Source of the DNA: DATBVX01 sp963696675
GTDB lineage: Bacteria; Pseudomonadota; Gammaproteobacteria; Steroidobacterales; Steroidobacteraceae
DNA length: 64,000 bases
Reading direction: 5' to 3'
Assembly (NCBI GenBank): GCA_963696675.1
Contig: CAVOLM010000008.1
Coordinates: 1 to 64,000, forward strand
The notes under the pieces were generated by a model that was given only the letters and a program-made list of their open reading frames with translations, was not told the origin of the DNA and made no database searches. This document shows positions 20,468-29,728 of the stretch, one piece after another. Made by a program: the position numbers and the translations under genes. The first letter of the stretch is position 1. Every line of letters starts with the position of its first letter.

Positions 20468-21677
20468 ATGCCGTCACCAGACGAGATTGTTGCTGCCCGT
20501 CGCTGGATACTCTCGCGGCTTTGCGCACTGCCGATACTCGCTGCCGCGCCGCGCCTCGCGTGGTCGCAGGCCCTCGGCGCAGACCATGACGCCAGACCAG
20601 GTCCTCAACGTGATGGACTTCGAAGCGTTGGCGCGTGCGGCACTGCCGCCAGCGCATTTTGCGTTCATCGCCACGGGTGTGGACGACGATCGCACCGTCA
20701 TCGCCAATCACGAGGCCTTCGGGCTGGTCGAGATTCGCTCGCGTCGCTTCGTCGATGTCAGCAATGTCGACATGTCGGTGCGCATGTTCGGCGTGACGTC
20801 CCCGGTCCCCTTCTACCTCTCTGCCGTCTCCAGTCAGCGGGCATTTCACCCGGACGGTGAGCTCGCGACGGCGCGCGCAGCTGCGTCGCGTTCGATGCTG
20901 ATGATGTTGTCCACCGCGGCCTCGACTTCGGTAGAGGACGTAACCCGCGCACGCGGCGGCCCGGTGTGGCAGCAGCTGTATGCGACGGATGACTGGAACG
21001 TGACCAAGGGAATCGTGCAACGCGCGGAACGCGCGGGATGTCCCGCGGTCGTGCTGACGGTCGACAATCTGATGGGTCGGAACAACGAAACGCTGGCGCG
21101 CGCCATGCGCGAAGACAAGCGCGAGTGCACGGCCTGCCACATCGGAAATTCCCACGACTTCGTCCTCAAGGCACCGATGTTCGCCGGCCTCGATGTCTCC
21201 CACGTCACGGAACACACGCCGTCGAACATCACCTGGGATTTCCTGAAGCGCCTGCGCGACCTCGTGTCGGTGAAGCTGCTCGTGAAGGGCATCGTCACGG
21301 GCGAGGATGCTGCTCTTTGCGTCAGCCACGGCGCCGATGGAGTGATCATCTCCAACCACGGCGGTCGCAACGAGGAGACTCTGCGCTCGACTATCGAGTG
21401 CCTGCCTGAGGTAGTGGCGGCTGTCGCCGGCCGCGTGCCGGTGCTGATCGACGGAGGCGTCCGCCGCGGTACCGATGTCTTCAAGGCGCTGGCGCTCGGC
21501 GCTACTGCTGTCGGAATCGGACGGCCGCAAGCGTGGGGCCTCGCTGCCTTCGGCCAGCAGGGCGTGGAAGCAGTGACCGATATCCTGAAAAAGGAAGTCC
21601 GCCTCATCATGCGTCAGGCGGGAACTCCGAGCATCGCCGCGATTACGCGCGAGCGGGTTGTCAGCAGGATCGCGTAG
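20468..21677 (+). CDS. FMN-dependent alpha-hydroxy-acid oxidase with Tat-like leader (frameshift)
   Basis: Glycolate/lactate-oxidase family TIM barrel, about 400 residues. Catalytic His lies in ISNHGGRNEE and substrate/FMN residues in PVLIDGGVRRGTDVFKALALGATAVGIGRP. The N-terminus from ATG 20468 has RRWILSRLCALPILAAAPRLAWSQ, a twin-arginine-type or signal-anchor leader, unusual for this normally cytoplasmic family. The leader is joined to the barrel (DQVLNVMDFEALARAALPPAHFAFIATG) by a frame change near 20577. Probably oxidises a 2-hydroxy acid in the periplasm or at the membrane. Confidence 0.82.
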
Positions 21678-21689
21678 CGATCGCCGGCC

Positions 21690-22500
21690 TCAGGCGCTTA
21701 CAGCTCGCTCCGCTGGCGATTCGCGCGGCCGATCGGGTGCATCCAGCAGGATGGACATGCACGTCAACCCGCCCTCCGCGCGATGAAATTCGCTGAGATC
21801 GAGCAGGCGCGGAGTGAATCCGCGCAATTCGACGCGCTTCGCCGTGCGCGGATAGCTGGAAGACATGAGCAGATGCTGCCCGATCGGTAGCGCGCCCGCC
21901 CCGGGCTCCAGAGTATCGATCTCTACCTGGGCATAGCGTGCAAACAGATCGCGCGGGACCCACTGTGGATTGATCAAGACGGCCTGGTTTCCGAGATAGG
22001 TCACGGCTGACTTCAGATGCAGGCACCCGGACACCGGCACGACCACGAGTTCATAGTCGCGCGCGCGCAGGAGTGGCGTGAGATAGTCGATCGCTGCCTG
22101 GTTGGTGCGCTTGCCGCACCCGATGTACACGGCCTGCCCGATGGTGAGAATGTCGCCGCCGTCGAATTGAGCCTGCGGTGGCGGATACGCCAGCTCGCAG
22201 TACTTGCCAAGGACTGCCGCGACTGCAGTCGTCTCGGGACGGCGTGAAGCGGCGCCGGAGCGTGCGATGACTGCAAGCGCCCCAAGCACCAGCGCGGTGT
22301 CTTCGATGAATACGGAGTCGGGCAGCTCGGGAGCGATCGCCACCTCGACAATCCGGGCCCCAGCGCTGCCGAAGTGCTTCCACGTAGCGTGCGTGCTGTT
22401 GCTGCGCCAGCGCGAAGTCGATGGGTTCGCGCTCGATGTGTGTGCGTTCGCCCTGCTGCAGGGCAGGACTCGGTGGGCGGACGAGTGCTACGAGGCTCAT
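21690..22500 (-). CDS. Dimethylarginine dimethylaminohydrolase-like amidinotransferase (frameshift)
   Basis: Pentein-fold enzyme of the DDAH type, about 268 residues. It hydrolyses N-methylated arginines to citrulline. The active Cys is in GGLTCMS at the end, the catalytic His in SGCLHLKSAVTYLG, and substrate-binding residues in FIEDTALVL and QFDGGDIL. The start ATG 22500 (MSLVALVRPPSPAL) fits the family N-terminus. A frame break near 22365 joins HARYVEALR to VAIAPELPDSVFIED. Tail-to-tail with the hydroxy-acid oxidase. Confidence 0.85.
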
Positions 22501-22692
22501 TTCTTGCAAACCAGCTTCAGCGGCGACTGCGAACCGCAAAATATCATGCGTTCGCATGTCGGGTTCTGCCGGCGTCGATAGTCCTTGGCCAAGGCCGCTG
22601 ATCGCGGCGTCAAGACTACAAGGAGTATCGCGTCATAGCTCGCGAGCGACATCGGCCACACCGCTGCCCAGACTAAGAGAAGGCTGATCGCC

Positions 22693-23106
22693 TCAGCGCA
22701 GCGTAGTGATGTAATCCGTGGGCAAGCCGACCTTCTGGGCGACGGCACGCAGCTTCATTGCGTATTCCGGATTGACCTCGTCCGGCGCTGGCGGCTCAGC
22801 AAGGTTGTAGCAAAGAGCGGCAACCACGCCACCATTTGCGACTTGTGCCAGCACGGCTTGCGGCTTGTAGGCCTCGAGTCCGGGCTGCGCATAGAGCCGC
22901 TGCAGTTCCGCGGGCGCGAGCGACATTACGAGCCCGTGAACGCGGCCTGAGCGGCTGGGAACGAGTGTGGCGCGCTTTCCAATGCGCAGCGCGAAGCCGT
23001 CGACCCAGGCGCGCTCGACGTGTTCAGGCGTTATGCCCTGGGCGCGGAGCAGCTCCTCGTCCATGAACAGCCCATAGAAGAAAACATCGGCTCGTCGACC
23101 CGGCAT
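22693..23106 (-). CDS. AIG2/gamma-glutamylcyclotransferase-like protein
   Basis: 137 residues, intact. Begins ADVFFYGLFMDEELLRAQG, the Y-G-x-x loop of the GGCT/AIG2 cyclotransferase fold, and has GRVHGLVMSLAPAELQRLYAQPG. The catalytic Glu position falls in the later strand but cannot be confirmed by eye. Likely a gamma-glutamyl-amine or glutathione-related cyclotransferase. Upstream on the same strand lie ridA and the threonine dehydratase. The 190 bp between this stop and the DDAH start hold nothing I can identify. Confidence 0.72.
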   Translation of the reverse strand: MPGRRADVFFYGLFMDEELLRAQGITPEHVERAWVDGFALRIGKRATLVPSRSGRVHGLVMSLAPAELQRLYAQPGLEAYKPQAVLAQVANGGVVAALCYNLAEPPAPDEVNPEYAMKLRAVAQKVGLPTDYITTLR

Positions 23107-23137
23107 CGTCGCCTCCGTTGCGTGCTGAGTGATGGTC

Positions 23138-23593
23138 CTAGCTCACTTCCACCACCATCTCAATTTCTACGCAGGCCCCAAGTGGAATCTGCGCCACGCC
23201 AAACGCGGTGCGCGCGTGTGGGCCGCGCTCGCCGAGCACCGCAAGCAGCAGCTCCGAACACCCGTTTGCGACCAGGTGCTGCTCCGTGAAAGTGGGTGTG
23301 GAGTTCACGAGGCACATTACTTTCAGAATGCGCCTCACGCGGTTGAGGTCTCCCAGATGCTCGTGGAGCGTCGCGAGCAGATCGATTGCGATGCCGCGTG
23401 CGGATGCGTGGCCGTCCTGCGTCGAAAACTCACGCCCCAGCTGCCCGGCAAGTGGTTTACCATCCTTGCGCGCAATGTGGCCTGACACGAACACGACGTT
23501 GCCGCTCTGCGCCACCATGACAAACGCCGCCAGTGGCTTGATGGCGGGGGGCAAAATGATGTTCAGCCGCTCGAGCTCTTCGTAAGGGGTCAT
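23138..23593 (-). CDS. RidA/YjgF-family enamine deaminase
   Basis: 151 residues, the longer YjgF variant (about 150 aa). GNVVFVSGHIARKDGKPLAGQLG and HARTAFGVAQIPLGACVEIEMVVEV are the family strands; Arg in HARTAFG binds the carboxylate of the enamine or imine. RidA clears reactive 2-aminoacrylate and 2-aminocrotonate formed by PLP dehydratases. The dehydratase gene ends 22 bp upstream on the same strand, so producer and clearer of the toxic intermediate are co-transcribed. ATG 23593 or 23596. Confidence 0.85.
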   Translation of the reverse strand: MTPYEELERLNIILPPAIKPLAAFVMVAQSGNVVFVSGHIARKDGKPLAGQLGREFSTQDGHASARGIAIDLLATLHEHLGDLNRVRRILKVMCLVNSTPTFTEQHLVANGCSELLLAVLGERGPHARTAFGVAQIPLGACVEIEMVVEVS

Positions 23594-23614
23594 CACCCGT
23601 TCTCCCGTGCCTGG

Positions 23615-24556
23615 TCAGAAGGTCACCGCGTCCGTGTTGCCTCCACAAACAACGACGCCGACGCGCTCGTCAGGTCGCGGTCGATACGCCCCGCTCAACA
23701 GCGCAGCCATCGCCGCAGCCCCGCCCGGCTCGGTAGCCAAGCGCATCACGCGCCAAAGCGCGCGCTGCGCTTCACGGATGGCCTCATCCTCAACCAGCAC
23801 GATCTCATCGACGAAGCGCTCCGCGAGCGGGAACATGAGCTCTCCCACACGCTGCGGTGCCAGCGAATCCGCAGCGATGCCACCCGCTTCTGCGTCCACC
23901 GGATGCCCGGCCTCGCGCGCCCGATACAGGGTTGGAGCAAGCCTGGGCTCAACGGCAACGATCCGGATTCGTCCCTCGAACCATGCCGCGATTCCACCGA
24001 TGAGCCCGCCGCCTCCGACAGCGACCAGCAGCGTATCGAGTTCCCGACACTGCTCATCCATTTCCAACCCGACCGATCCCTGGCCGAGAAGGGTTTCAGC
24101 CTGATCGAAGGCGTGAATCTGCACTGCGCCACGGTCCGCGGCGCGGCGGCGGCTCGCTGCGAGCGCATCGGCATAGAGCTCGCCGGCAACGATGAGTTCC
24201 GCGCCGAGACTCCTGATCCGCTCCTGCTTGGTGAGCGCCGCGACCGATGGGATGAAGATGCTGGCAGCGATCTTGAGCCTGTTCGCCGCGAACGCGACTG
24301 CGAGTCCATGGTTGCCGCCGGAGGCTGCCACCACACCGGCCGGCGGTATAGTGCGGGAGAGCAGATTGGCGAATGCACCGCGCGACTTGAAGGAACCGGC
24401 ATGCTGCACAAGCTCAAGCTTAAAGGCGATCACACCAGCCTCGAGCCCAAAGTCCGCGGGATCGACCTCGATCACCGGCGTGCGCCGGATGTGCGGACGG
24501 ATCAGCGCGTACATGTCCGCGATCTGTCCGGGGCCGATGGCAGGGGAGGTGTTCAT
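23615..24556 (-). CDS. Threonine/serine dehydratase
   Basis: Fold-type II PLP enzyme, 313 residues, intact and without a C-terminal ACT domain, so catabolic rather than isoleucine-inhibited. PLP Lys in AGSFKSRGAFANL, SGGNHG binding the phosphate side, and the glycine loop VGGGGLIGG. End VVVCGGNTDAVTF is typical. It deaminates Thr or Ser to 2-oxo acids through enamine intermediates. ATG 24556 (MNTSPAIGPGQIADMY) fits the family. First gene of the minus-strand operon with ridA; divergent from arsR-type gene at 24658, the likely regulator. Confidence 0.87.
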   Translation of the reverse strand: MNTSPAIGPGQIADMYALIRPHIRRTPVIEVDPADFGLEAGVIAFKLELVQHAGSFKSRGAFANLLSRTIPPAGVVAASGGNHGLAVAFAANRLKIAASIFIPSVAALTKQERIRSLGAELIVAGELYADALAASRRRAADRGAVQIHAFDQAETLLGQGSVGLEMDEQCRELDTLLVAVGGGGLIGGIAAWFEGRIRIVAVEPRLAPTLYRAREAGHPVDAEAGGIAADSLAPQRVGELMFPLAERFVDEIVLVEDEAIREAQRALWRVMRLATEPGGAAAMAALLSGAYRPRPDERVGVVVCGGNTDAVTF

Positions 24557-24638
24557 GCGTGGGCGCGGGCGTAACATCGCGTGTCGATCGGCGGCGCAGA
24601 GCTTGCTATGGCACAGTGCGGCTGCCATTATAATTAGG

Positions 24639-24652
24639 TAATTGGCTAACTA
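24639..24652. promoter_or_regulatory. Candidate ArsR-type operator
   Basis: Imperfect palindrome TAATTGGCTAACTA (10 of 14 positions symmetric) in an AT-rich patch between the divergent dehydratase and ArsR genes, 6 bp before the ArsR start. Its base composition contrasts with the GC-rich flanks. Assignment as operator is inference from position. Confidence 0.4.
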
Positions 24653-24657
24653 CCAAT

Positions 24658-24957
24658 ATGATCGAACAACCAGCCATTCGCGCCCTGGCCAACGAGAAGC
24701 GGCTGCAGATACTGGAGTGGCTGAAGGACCCGCGCGCTCATTTTCCGCCGCAGATAGATGGGGACCTGGTGCGTGACGGCGTTTGCAGCGTGTTCATTGC
24801 TGACAAGCTGCGTGTCAGCCAACCCACCGCGAGCGAGCACCTCAAGCTCCTCACCCAGGCAGGGCTCGTGACGCCCAAGCGCATCAAGCAATGGATCTTC
24901 TACAAGCGCAACGAGCGCCGTATCCGCGAGATCAAGCGCGACCTGCGCGGGCTCTAG
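24658..24957 (+). CDS. ArsR/SmtB-family winged-helix regulator
   Basis: 99 residues. IRALANEKRLQILEWLKDP opens the fold, and the recognition helix lies in ADKLRVSQPTASEHLKLLTQAGLV, followed by the wing (KRIKQWIFYKRNERRI). No metal-binding Cys pair is present apart from one Cys in DGVCSVFIAD, so it probably senses a metabolite or redox state rather than arsenic. Divergent from the threonine dehydratase-ridA operon, which is the natural target. Confidence 0.85.
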   Translation: MIEQPAIRALANEKRLQILEWLKDPRAHFPPQIDGDLVRDGVCSVFIADKLRVSQPTASEHLKLLTQAGLVTPKRIKQWIFYKRNERRIREIKRDLRGL

Positions 24958-25006
24958 GGGTCACGAACTCGGTCGCTTTGCCAAGCGGGTCCGCGAGGCC
25001 GAAATC

Positions 25007-25585
25007 TCAGGCGCGAGCGTAGAAGCGCAGGGCGACCGAGTTCATGCAGTAGCGCAGGCCGGTCGGCTGCGGCCCATCATCGAAGACGTGCCCGAGATGC
25101 GCATCGCACCGCCGGCACGAAACTGCGGTACGTTCCATCAGCAGACTCTTGTCGACGCTCTCGACTACGTTGAGGCGAGAGATCGGTTTCCAGAAGCTCG
25201 GCCAGCCGGTGCCGGATTCAAACTTGGTGCGCGAATCGTACAGAGCTGTGTCACAGCAGATGCAGCGATAGATCCCGGCGGCGTGATTGCTCTCGTACTC
25301 TCCGGAGTAAGGTCTCTCCGTTCCTTCGTGGCGGGTCACCTGGTACGCAGCGGGCGAAAGCTGCTTCTGCCACTCCGCATCGCTCTTCATGACTCGAGGC
25401 ACACTCACCTTCCCCTGACTCACTCCGGCGGGCGAGAAATTCTCGATCATTACCGTGTCGCTTTGCTTGGGCGCAGAGGGATTTTCGCCCGTCGCACGCA
25501 GGGCGAGAGCGGTTCCCGCACCCACCGTCGCGCCACAGATGAGGAACTGCCTGCGCGACCAATATGTCGGCAGTGTAGGTCGCAT
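25007..25585 (-). CDS. msrB: Peptide methionine-(R)-S-oxide reductase MsrB, Tat-exported
   Basis: About 192 residues. ATG 25585 leads into WSRRQFLICGATVGAGTALAL, a twin-arginine signal, so the enzyme acts in the periplasm. The MsrB domain has zinc Cys pairs CICC and CRRC, the motif FESGTGWPSFWKP, and the catalytic Cys in LRYCMNSVAL. It repairs R-sulfoxides of methionine. It lies 37 bp after msrA and is co-transcribed. An alternative ATG at 25609 would only lengthen the n-region of the signal. Confidence 0.88.
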   Translation of the reverse strand: MRPTLPTYWSRRQFLICGATVGAGTALALRATGENPSAPKQSDTVMIENFSPAGVSQGKVSVPRVMKSDAEWQKQLSPAAYQVTRHEGTERPYSGEYESNHAAGIYRCICCDTALYDSRTKFESGTGWPSFWKPISRLNVVESVDKSLLMERTAVSCRRCDAHLGHVFDDGPQPTGLRYCMNSVALRFYARA

Positions 25586-25622
25586 TGCTGATTCTCGATT
25601 CCTTCTCATCGCCTTCACCTGG

Positions 25623-26372
25623 CTAGCGCGCCTTGGCGGCAACCATCACGGCCTTTGGCTGATAAAGCGCGGGGAGAGTTCGCGCGAAGTTCTGCACCTT
25701 GGGCAGATCGTTGATGACGATGTAGGGGCTGTGAGGATTGTTGATGAGGTAATCCTGGTGGTAGTCCTCCGCGGCGAAGAATCCCTTCAACGGATCGACG
25801 CGCGTCACGATCGGTCTGGCAAAGACATGTGCCTTGTCGAGCTGCGCAATGTAGGCCTGCGCAACCTTCTTCTGCTCATCGTTGGCGTAGAAGATTGCAG
25901 AGCGATACTGCGTACCCCGGTCAGGTCCCTGCCGATTCAGCTGGGTCGGGTCGTGTGCGACCGAGAAGAACACCTGCAGGATCTCGCCAAAGGAGACCAA
26001 TGCAGGGTCGTACGTGATTTGCACCGACTCGGCGTGTCCGGTCGCTCCACTGCTCACGGTCTCGTATTCAGCTGTCGCCTTATCGCCCCCTGCATACCCT
26101 GACACCGCCTGGCGAACGCCGCGCAGATGCTGGAACACGCCCTGCACGCCCCAGAAGCAACCGCCGGCCACAACCGCGGTCTGCAAGGGGCCGGCCGTCT
26201 TCGAGCTATCGATCGCGGACGCTGGGATGACGACCGCCGGCTCGGCCCCACCAACGGCAACCTGCACGAGGGCGCCGCATGCCACCAGCATCAGCACGAT
26301 CAACGACCCCTTCCGATTGGACTTCAGGGAAGAAAATAGCCGTGCACTTAGGGCTGAGCCTGTAGGGTTCAT
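25623..26372 (-). CDS. msrA: Peptide methionine-(S)-S-oxide reductase MsrA, exported
   Basis: 249 residues, intact. A hydrophobic segment at about 23-42 (LIVLMLVACGALVQVAVGGA) acts as signal or anchor. The catalytic motif VAGGCFWGVQGVFQHLRGV follows, then GATGHAESVQITYDP and the end region with HQDYLINNPHSPYI. Reduces S-sulfoxides of methionine. With the Tat-exported MsrB downstream it forms a complete periplasmic methionine repair pair; electrons probably come from a membrane DsbD/thioredoxin relay not encoded here. Confidence 0.88.
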   Translation of the reverse strand: MNPTGSALSARLFSSLKSNRKGSLIVLMLVACGALVQVAVGGAEPAVVIPASAIDSSKTAGPLQTAVVAGGCFWGVQGVFQHLRGVRQAVSGYAGGDKATAEYETVSSGATGHAESVQITYDPALVSFGEILQVFFSVAHDPTQLNRQGPDRGTQYRSAIFYANDEQKKVAQAYIAQLDKAHVFARPIVTRVDPLKGFFAAEDYHQDYLINNPHSPYIVINDLPKVQNFARTLPALYQPKAVMVAAKAR

Positions 26373-26460
26373 CTGGGTTGACCTCGTGGACTTAAGGGAT
26401 TGAGGCTGTACGCCAAGACGACCGGCGCTTCGCGCCGAATATTACGAACGAGCGCCTATT

Positions 26461-28431
26461 TCAAAAGTAGCGTCGCCAACCGAATACCAGCCGCACTCCG
26501 AGCAAGTACACGCGCTCCAGGTGTATCCCTGGTGCACCGGGCGGAAAGACCACACTCCCCCCGTGCGGGATATCCACACCACCGTAGAGCTGCAGGACCA
26601 ACTCGGAGGTCTGGGTCATGTCAAACGCACGATAGGGCCGGTACTCGAGGATCGGGAAGTCGAAACAGGTTGAACTGAAGCCGATGACTCTGGGCACCCC
26701 CGTAGTGACTCCCGGCGCGAACAAGCTGTCGTCCGATGGCGATCCGTAGAAGGTCGCACCGATCTCACGACCCAGTACGAACTGGAAGCGCCCGAAGCGC
26801 GTCGCCTGGCCGAGCTGCCAGGGAATGAGCCCACCATTGACCGCGGTGACTCCCATGTTCTGGTAGGCGGTCGGCGACACAAAGTACAACGGTGACAGCA
26901 GCAGCAGATCCCCGGGTATCAGATAGAACGGCATTCGCAGTCGGGCGGTGAACGCTGTGCGCCCTGGGATCGCTGCGGTGAGGCTCCCGCCTTCCTCCGC
27001 AAAAGTGCTGTTCGTGAACTCGTTCGTGGACGGTGTATCCCCCCTGTACCCCAGGGCAAGATAGACCAGTCCGTCCCCCGCCTGGCCGAGCACTCCGTCC
27101 ATCCCGTATCCAACGCGCAGTGACAGATCCGCTCCGCCGATGTAGCCGCTGCCATTCTCGAGTCCGGTAAAGCCACCGTCCACGTAGCGCACGTCGAGCG
27201 AGCCGGCGGTGCCGATGAACGGCCCCACCTCAGCTCGGAAACGTGGCATCGCGCCCAGTCCGCGGGAGAGACTGGGAACTGGAGTGGGCCGCAGCACCTC
27301 GACGCCCAACTGCACGGCCTCGGGTGTTGCTTGTTGTCCCTCGGGTCTATCCCCTAATCTGTCGTTCTTGCACACGTCAAACGCATCGGGTGTGTCAGGA
27401 GCCTTCGGCGTGTACGGGAGATTCGCTGTCCGGGGCCGGCCGGCCGCGGTGTCAAGCAACTGTTCCAGGCTCTCACGCACCGCTTCCGCAGCCCGCTCCG
27501 CATCCTCCGGGCGCATGTGCGCGTCGCCCATCAGCACTGTTGTCTTCGCGCCTCCTTGCCATGTACTCACCTCCAGGCCCCCCTCGTTGTAGTAGTCGTG
27601 ACTGCCCTTGCGCTGCGAGACGTCGCCCCAGGTTCCCGCGACGTGGCCTGCTGCGAAGACGTCTTCCATGAAGTGAAGCGCGAAAGCCTCGTCGGCCAAA
27701 GTGGCGAGCGTGAGCGCTGAACGCTCTTCGGCGCCGAGTGTCTCGTGCGCGAGCCTCGTGGCCTTCTGCAGGGCGCTGAGGTGGTACCACCCGAACACTC
27801 CGACGGCATTGATCTCGGATCCAGCTTTTAGCGTGACCTCAACGTATTCCCGTGCAGTGAAGTCAGCTCTGGGGCGAGCCAGCAGGAAGTGCGCGGTGTT
27901 GGCGCTGGCTCGTATCGCATATTCGGGGTCGGCGCGCTGCAGGTGCACGTCGGCAACTCGAAGCGCGTTGCTGCGCTGAGCCCTCACGGCTTCGCCCTCG
28001 AGTTCCCGCCGCAGGTCGCCGATCAGGTTCTTGTCGCCCGCTTGCGGCTCAACTGGCGCTTTCGAGACCTGCGCCAGGTCGACCTTGAGCTGCGCCGCGA
28101 TGTCGGCAACCGCGAGGATCCACTCCGAACTGCTGACCGTCTCGAGCATCTGTTTGCTCGAGCAGGAATGGTCACCTGAAATTGCGGACATCGCTGCCCA
28201 GTCGATGCACTCGGGCATCAAGCCTTGTGCGGGGTCGGCTCCTGGCTGGCACAAGCGCGTTTCGTGCCCGGCCCGCGCTTCGGCCCAGAGACGATCGAAT
28301 ATTGCTCTGCGTTCCGGGTCGAGAGTTTCGACGGCCAGCACAGCAATGTCACGGTGCTCCGGGTAAACCCACGCAGGTGCTCGCGCGGCGCACAGGAGAG
28401 TGAAGGCAAACAGTAGCAGTCGTCTCGCCAT
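26461..28431 (-). CDS. Zinc phospholipase C/P1-nuclease-like exported protein with beta-rich C-terminal domain
   Basis: 656 residues, intact. The signal peptide ends APA and leaves Trp21 as mature residue 1, as in zinc phospholipase C and P1 nuclease, where Trp1 binds zinc. Further candidates fit the trinuclear site: His26, Asp87, His181, then His253-x3-Asp257, His263, His278 and Glu283 (LHFMEDVFAAGH ... SHDYYNEGG). Residues from about 375 to the end look like alternating beta strands and finish VRLVFGWRRYF, an aromatic end typical of outer-membrane barrels. So it may be a lipase held in the outer membrane. Family function not established. Confidence 0.62.
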   Translation of the reverse strand: MARRLLLFAFTLLCAARAPAWVYPEHRDIAVLAVETLDPERRAIFDRLWAEARAGHETRLCQPGADPAQGLMPECIDWAAMSAISGDHSCSSKQMLETVSSSEWILAVADIAAQLKVDLAQVSKAPVEPQAGDKNLIGDLRRELEGEAVRAQRSNALRVADVHLQRADPEYAIRASANTAHFLLARPRADFTAREYVEVTLKAGSEINAVGVFGWYHLSALQKATRLAHETLGAEERSALTLATLADEAFALHFMEDVFAAGHVAGTWGDVSQRKGSHDYYNEGGLEVSTWQGGAKTTVLMGDAHMRPEDAERAAEAVRESLEQLLDTAAGRPRTANLPYTPKAPDTPDAFDVCKNDRLGDRPEGQQATPEAVQLGVEVLRPTPVPSLSRGLGAMPRFRAEVGPFIGTAGSLDVRYVDGGFTGLENGSGYIGGADLSLRVGYGMDGVLGQAGDGLVYLALGYRGDTPSTNEFTNSTFAEEGGSLTAAIPGRTAFTARLRMPFYLIPGDLLLLSPLYFVSPTAYQNMGVTAVNGGLIPWQLGQATRFGRFQFVLGREIGATFYGSPSDDSLFAPGVTTGVPRVIGFSSTCFDFPILEYRPYRAFDMTQTSELVLQLYGGVDIPHGGSVVFPPGAPGIHLERVYLLGVRLVFGWRRYF

Positions 28432-28598
28432 TGCGCCGCCGGGAGCCGGTCAATACAGATCGCGCTGCAATGCCATGAACGTGAGGTCCTCGACTCGCTG
28501 GTCTGCAGGCTCTTGCATGGCTCTGGTTCGTTCCCGATGTCGGGTCGAGCGGCGGGTTTGTTCTTCGTTCAGGCCCTGAGTGCCAGACTACTATCAAT

Positions 28599-29690
28599 CT
28601 AGTTGTTGTTCGAGAGATCTTCCTCCACGAAGCGCAGCACCGCCTCAAGAAGCGCTTCGCGGGGATAGGCGTTCTGGGTCACGAAGGTGGAACCGATCAC
28701 GTGGTGAGAGCGCGCAATGGGCACTGCCAGGGCCCAATGGTCAGCGTTCACGTAGGCCATGAGCTCACTTCCCGGGATGACCTCGTCGTAGAAGATGACC
28801 TGGCTGTCGTTGCGCCCATCGATGCTCGCGAGCTTGCGATAGCTTGACTTCAGGATCGAGGAAACACGTTCAGGCTGTGGAAGAGTGACCAGCGAGTAGT
28901 AGCGCACGTCCGTCGGCAATGGATGGCTGGCGAGCCACTTCCTGCGCGTCGCCGGGCGCAAGCTCTCGACTGCACCCCCATCGCCGGACTCGCACGTTGC
29001 GCCGGGGACGTGGCGCAGCAGATCAGCCTGGTATTGCTCCGCATCGTTCGCGAGCGGTGATCCACCGATAGCGCCAGCTGCACTGACAACGGCGGCGACG
29101 CGGCTACGAATCTCAGGATAAGTTACGAGTGCATCGAGGATGTCCGGTGCGCCTTTGGAATACCCAATCAGCACCAGACGTGTTTCACCCTCCGCAGCCG
29201 GCATCGCAAGCAGCTGGTCGCGGATCTGGCGCGCATTAGTTGCCGTGCTCGATAGGGCGTCGACCTTGATCAACACCTGGTCGTATCCGTACTGGCGGAC
29301 ATGCGCTGTGGCGCTTCCCGGCGCTTCCAACCAGTGTTCGAAGCATGTGTATCCCAGGCCGGGCACGAGAGCTGCGACGAGATGCCGTCTTGAGGGCCCG
29401 AGGTCGACCGGCCGTCCCGTTCCAGCGGGCTCGTCCCCGACGCGCGTCAACGCATCCTCGCAGGGACGATGGTCGGGCAGCTCAGGTCGAGCTTCGAGAA
29501 CCGCGCAGTAGATTTCGCGAAAGCGCGCACGCTTGTCGACGATACCCGCCTGAGCAGCCGGCACCAGCACCAACGGCGGGGTATCCGTCGAATAGGGCAC
29601 GAGCGGTTTCGCCGCGCAGGCGGCCAGCATCACGCACACCGCACCGGCGGCAAGAAGGATTGTGAGCTTGCACGAGCACGGCTTACTCAT
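28599..29690 (-). CDS. Lipoprotein alpha/beta-hydrolase-like protein
   Basis: 363 residues, intact. Start ATG 29690 gives MSKPCSCKLTILLAAG and the lipobox VMLAACA, so it is lipidated. The body shows LVAALVPGLGYTCFEHW (oxyanion-like loop), RLVLIGYSKGAPDILDAL (nucleophile elbow G-x-S-x-G with Ser), and a late His in VNADHWALAVPI. This suggests an envelope esterase or lipase. Upstream in-frame residues to 29888 look non-native. On the same strand, after the TIR gene (38 bp) and before the phospholipase-like gene. Confidence 0.65.
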   Translation of the reverse strand: MSKPCSCKLTILLAAGAVCVMLAACAAKPLVPYSTDTPPLVLVPAAQAGIVDKRARFREIYCAVLEARPELPDHRPCEDALTRVGDEPAGTGRPVDLGPSRRHLVAALVPGLGYTCFEHWLEAPGSATAHVRQYGYDQVLIKVDALSSTATNARQIRDQLLAMPAAEGETRLVLIGYSKGAPDILDALVTYPEIRSRVAAVVSAAGAIGGSPLANDAEQYQADLLRHVPGATCESGDGGAVESLRPATRRKWLASHPLPTDVRYYSLVTLPQPERVSSILKSSYRKLASIDGRNDSQVIFYDEVIPGSELMAYVNADHWALAVPIARSHHVIGSTFVTQNAYPREALLEAVLRFVEEDLSNNN

Positions 29691-29728
29691 CGTGTCACGG
29701 GCAAAGAGCCGGCCTTGAGCTTCGGGGG

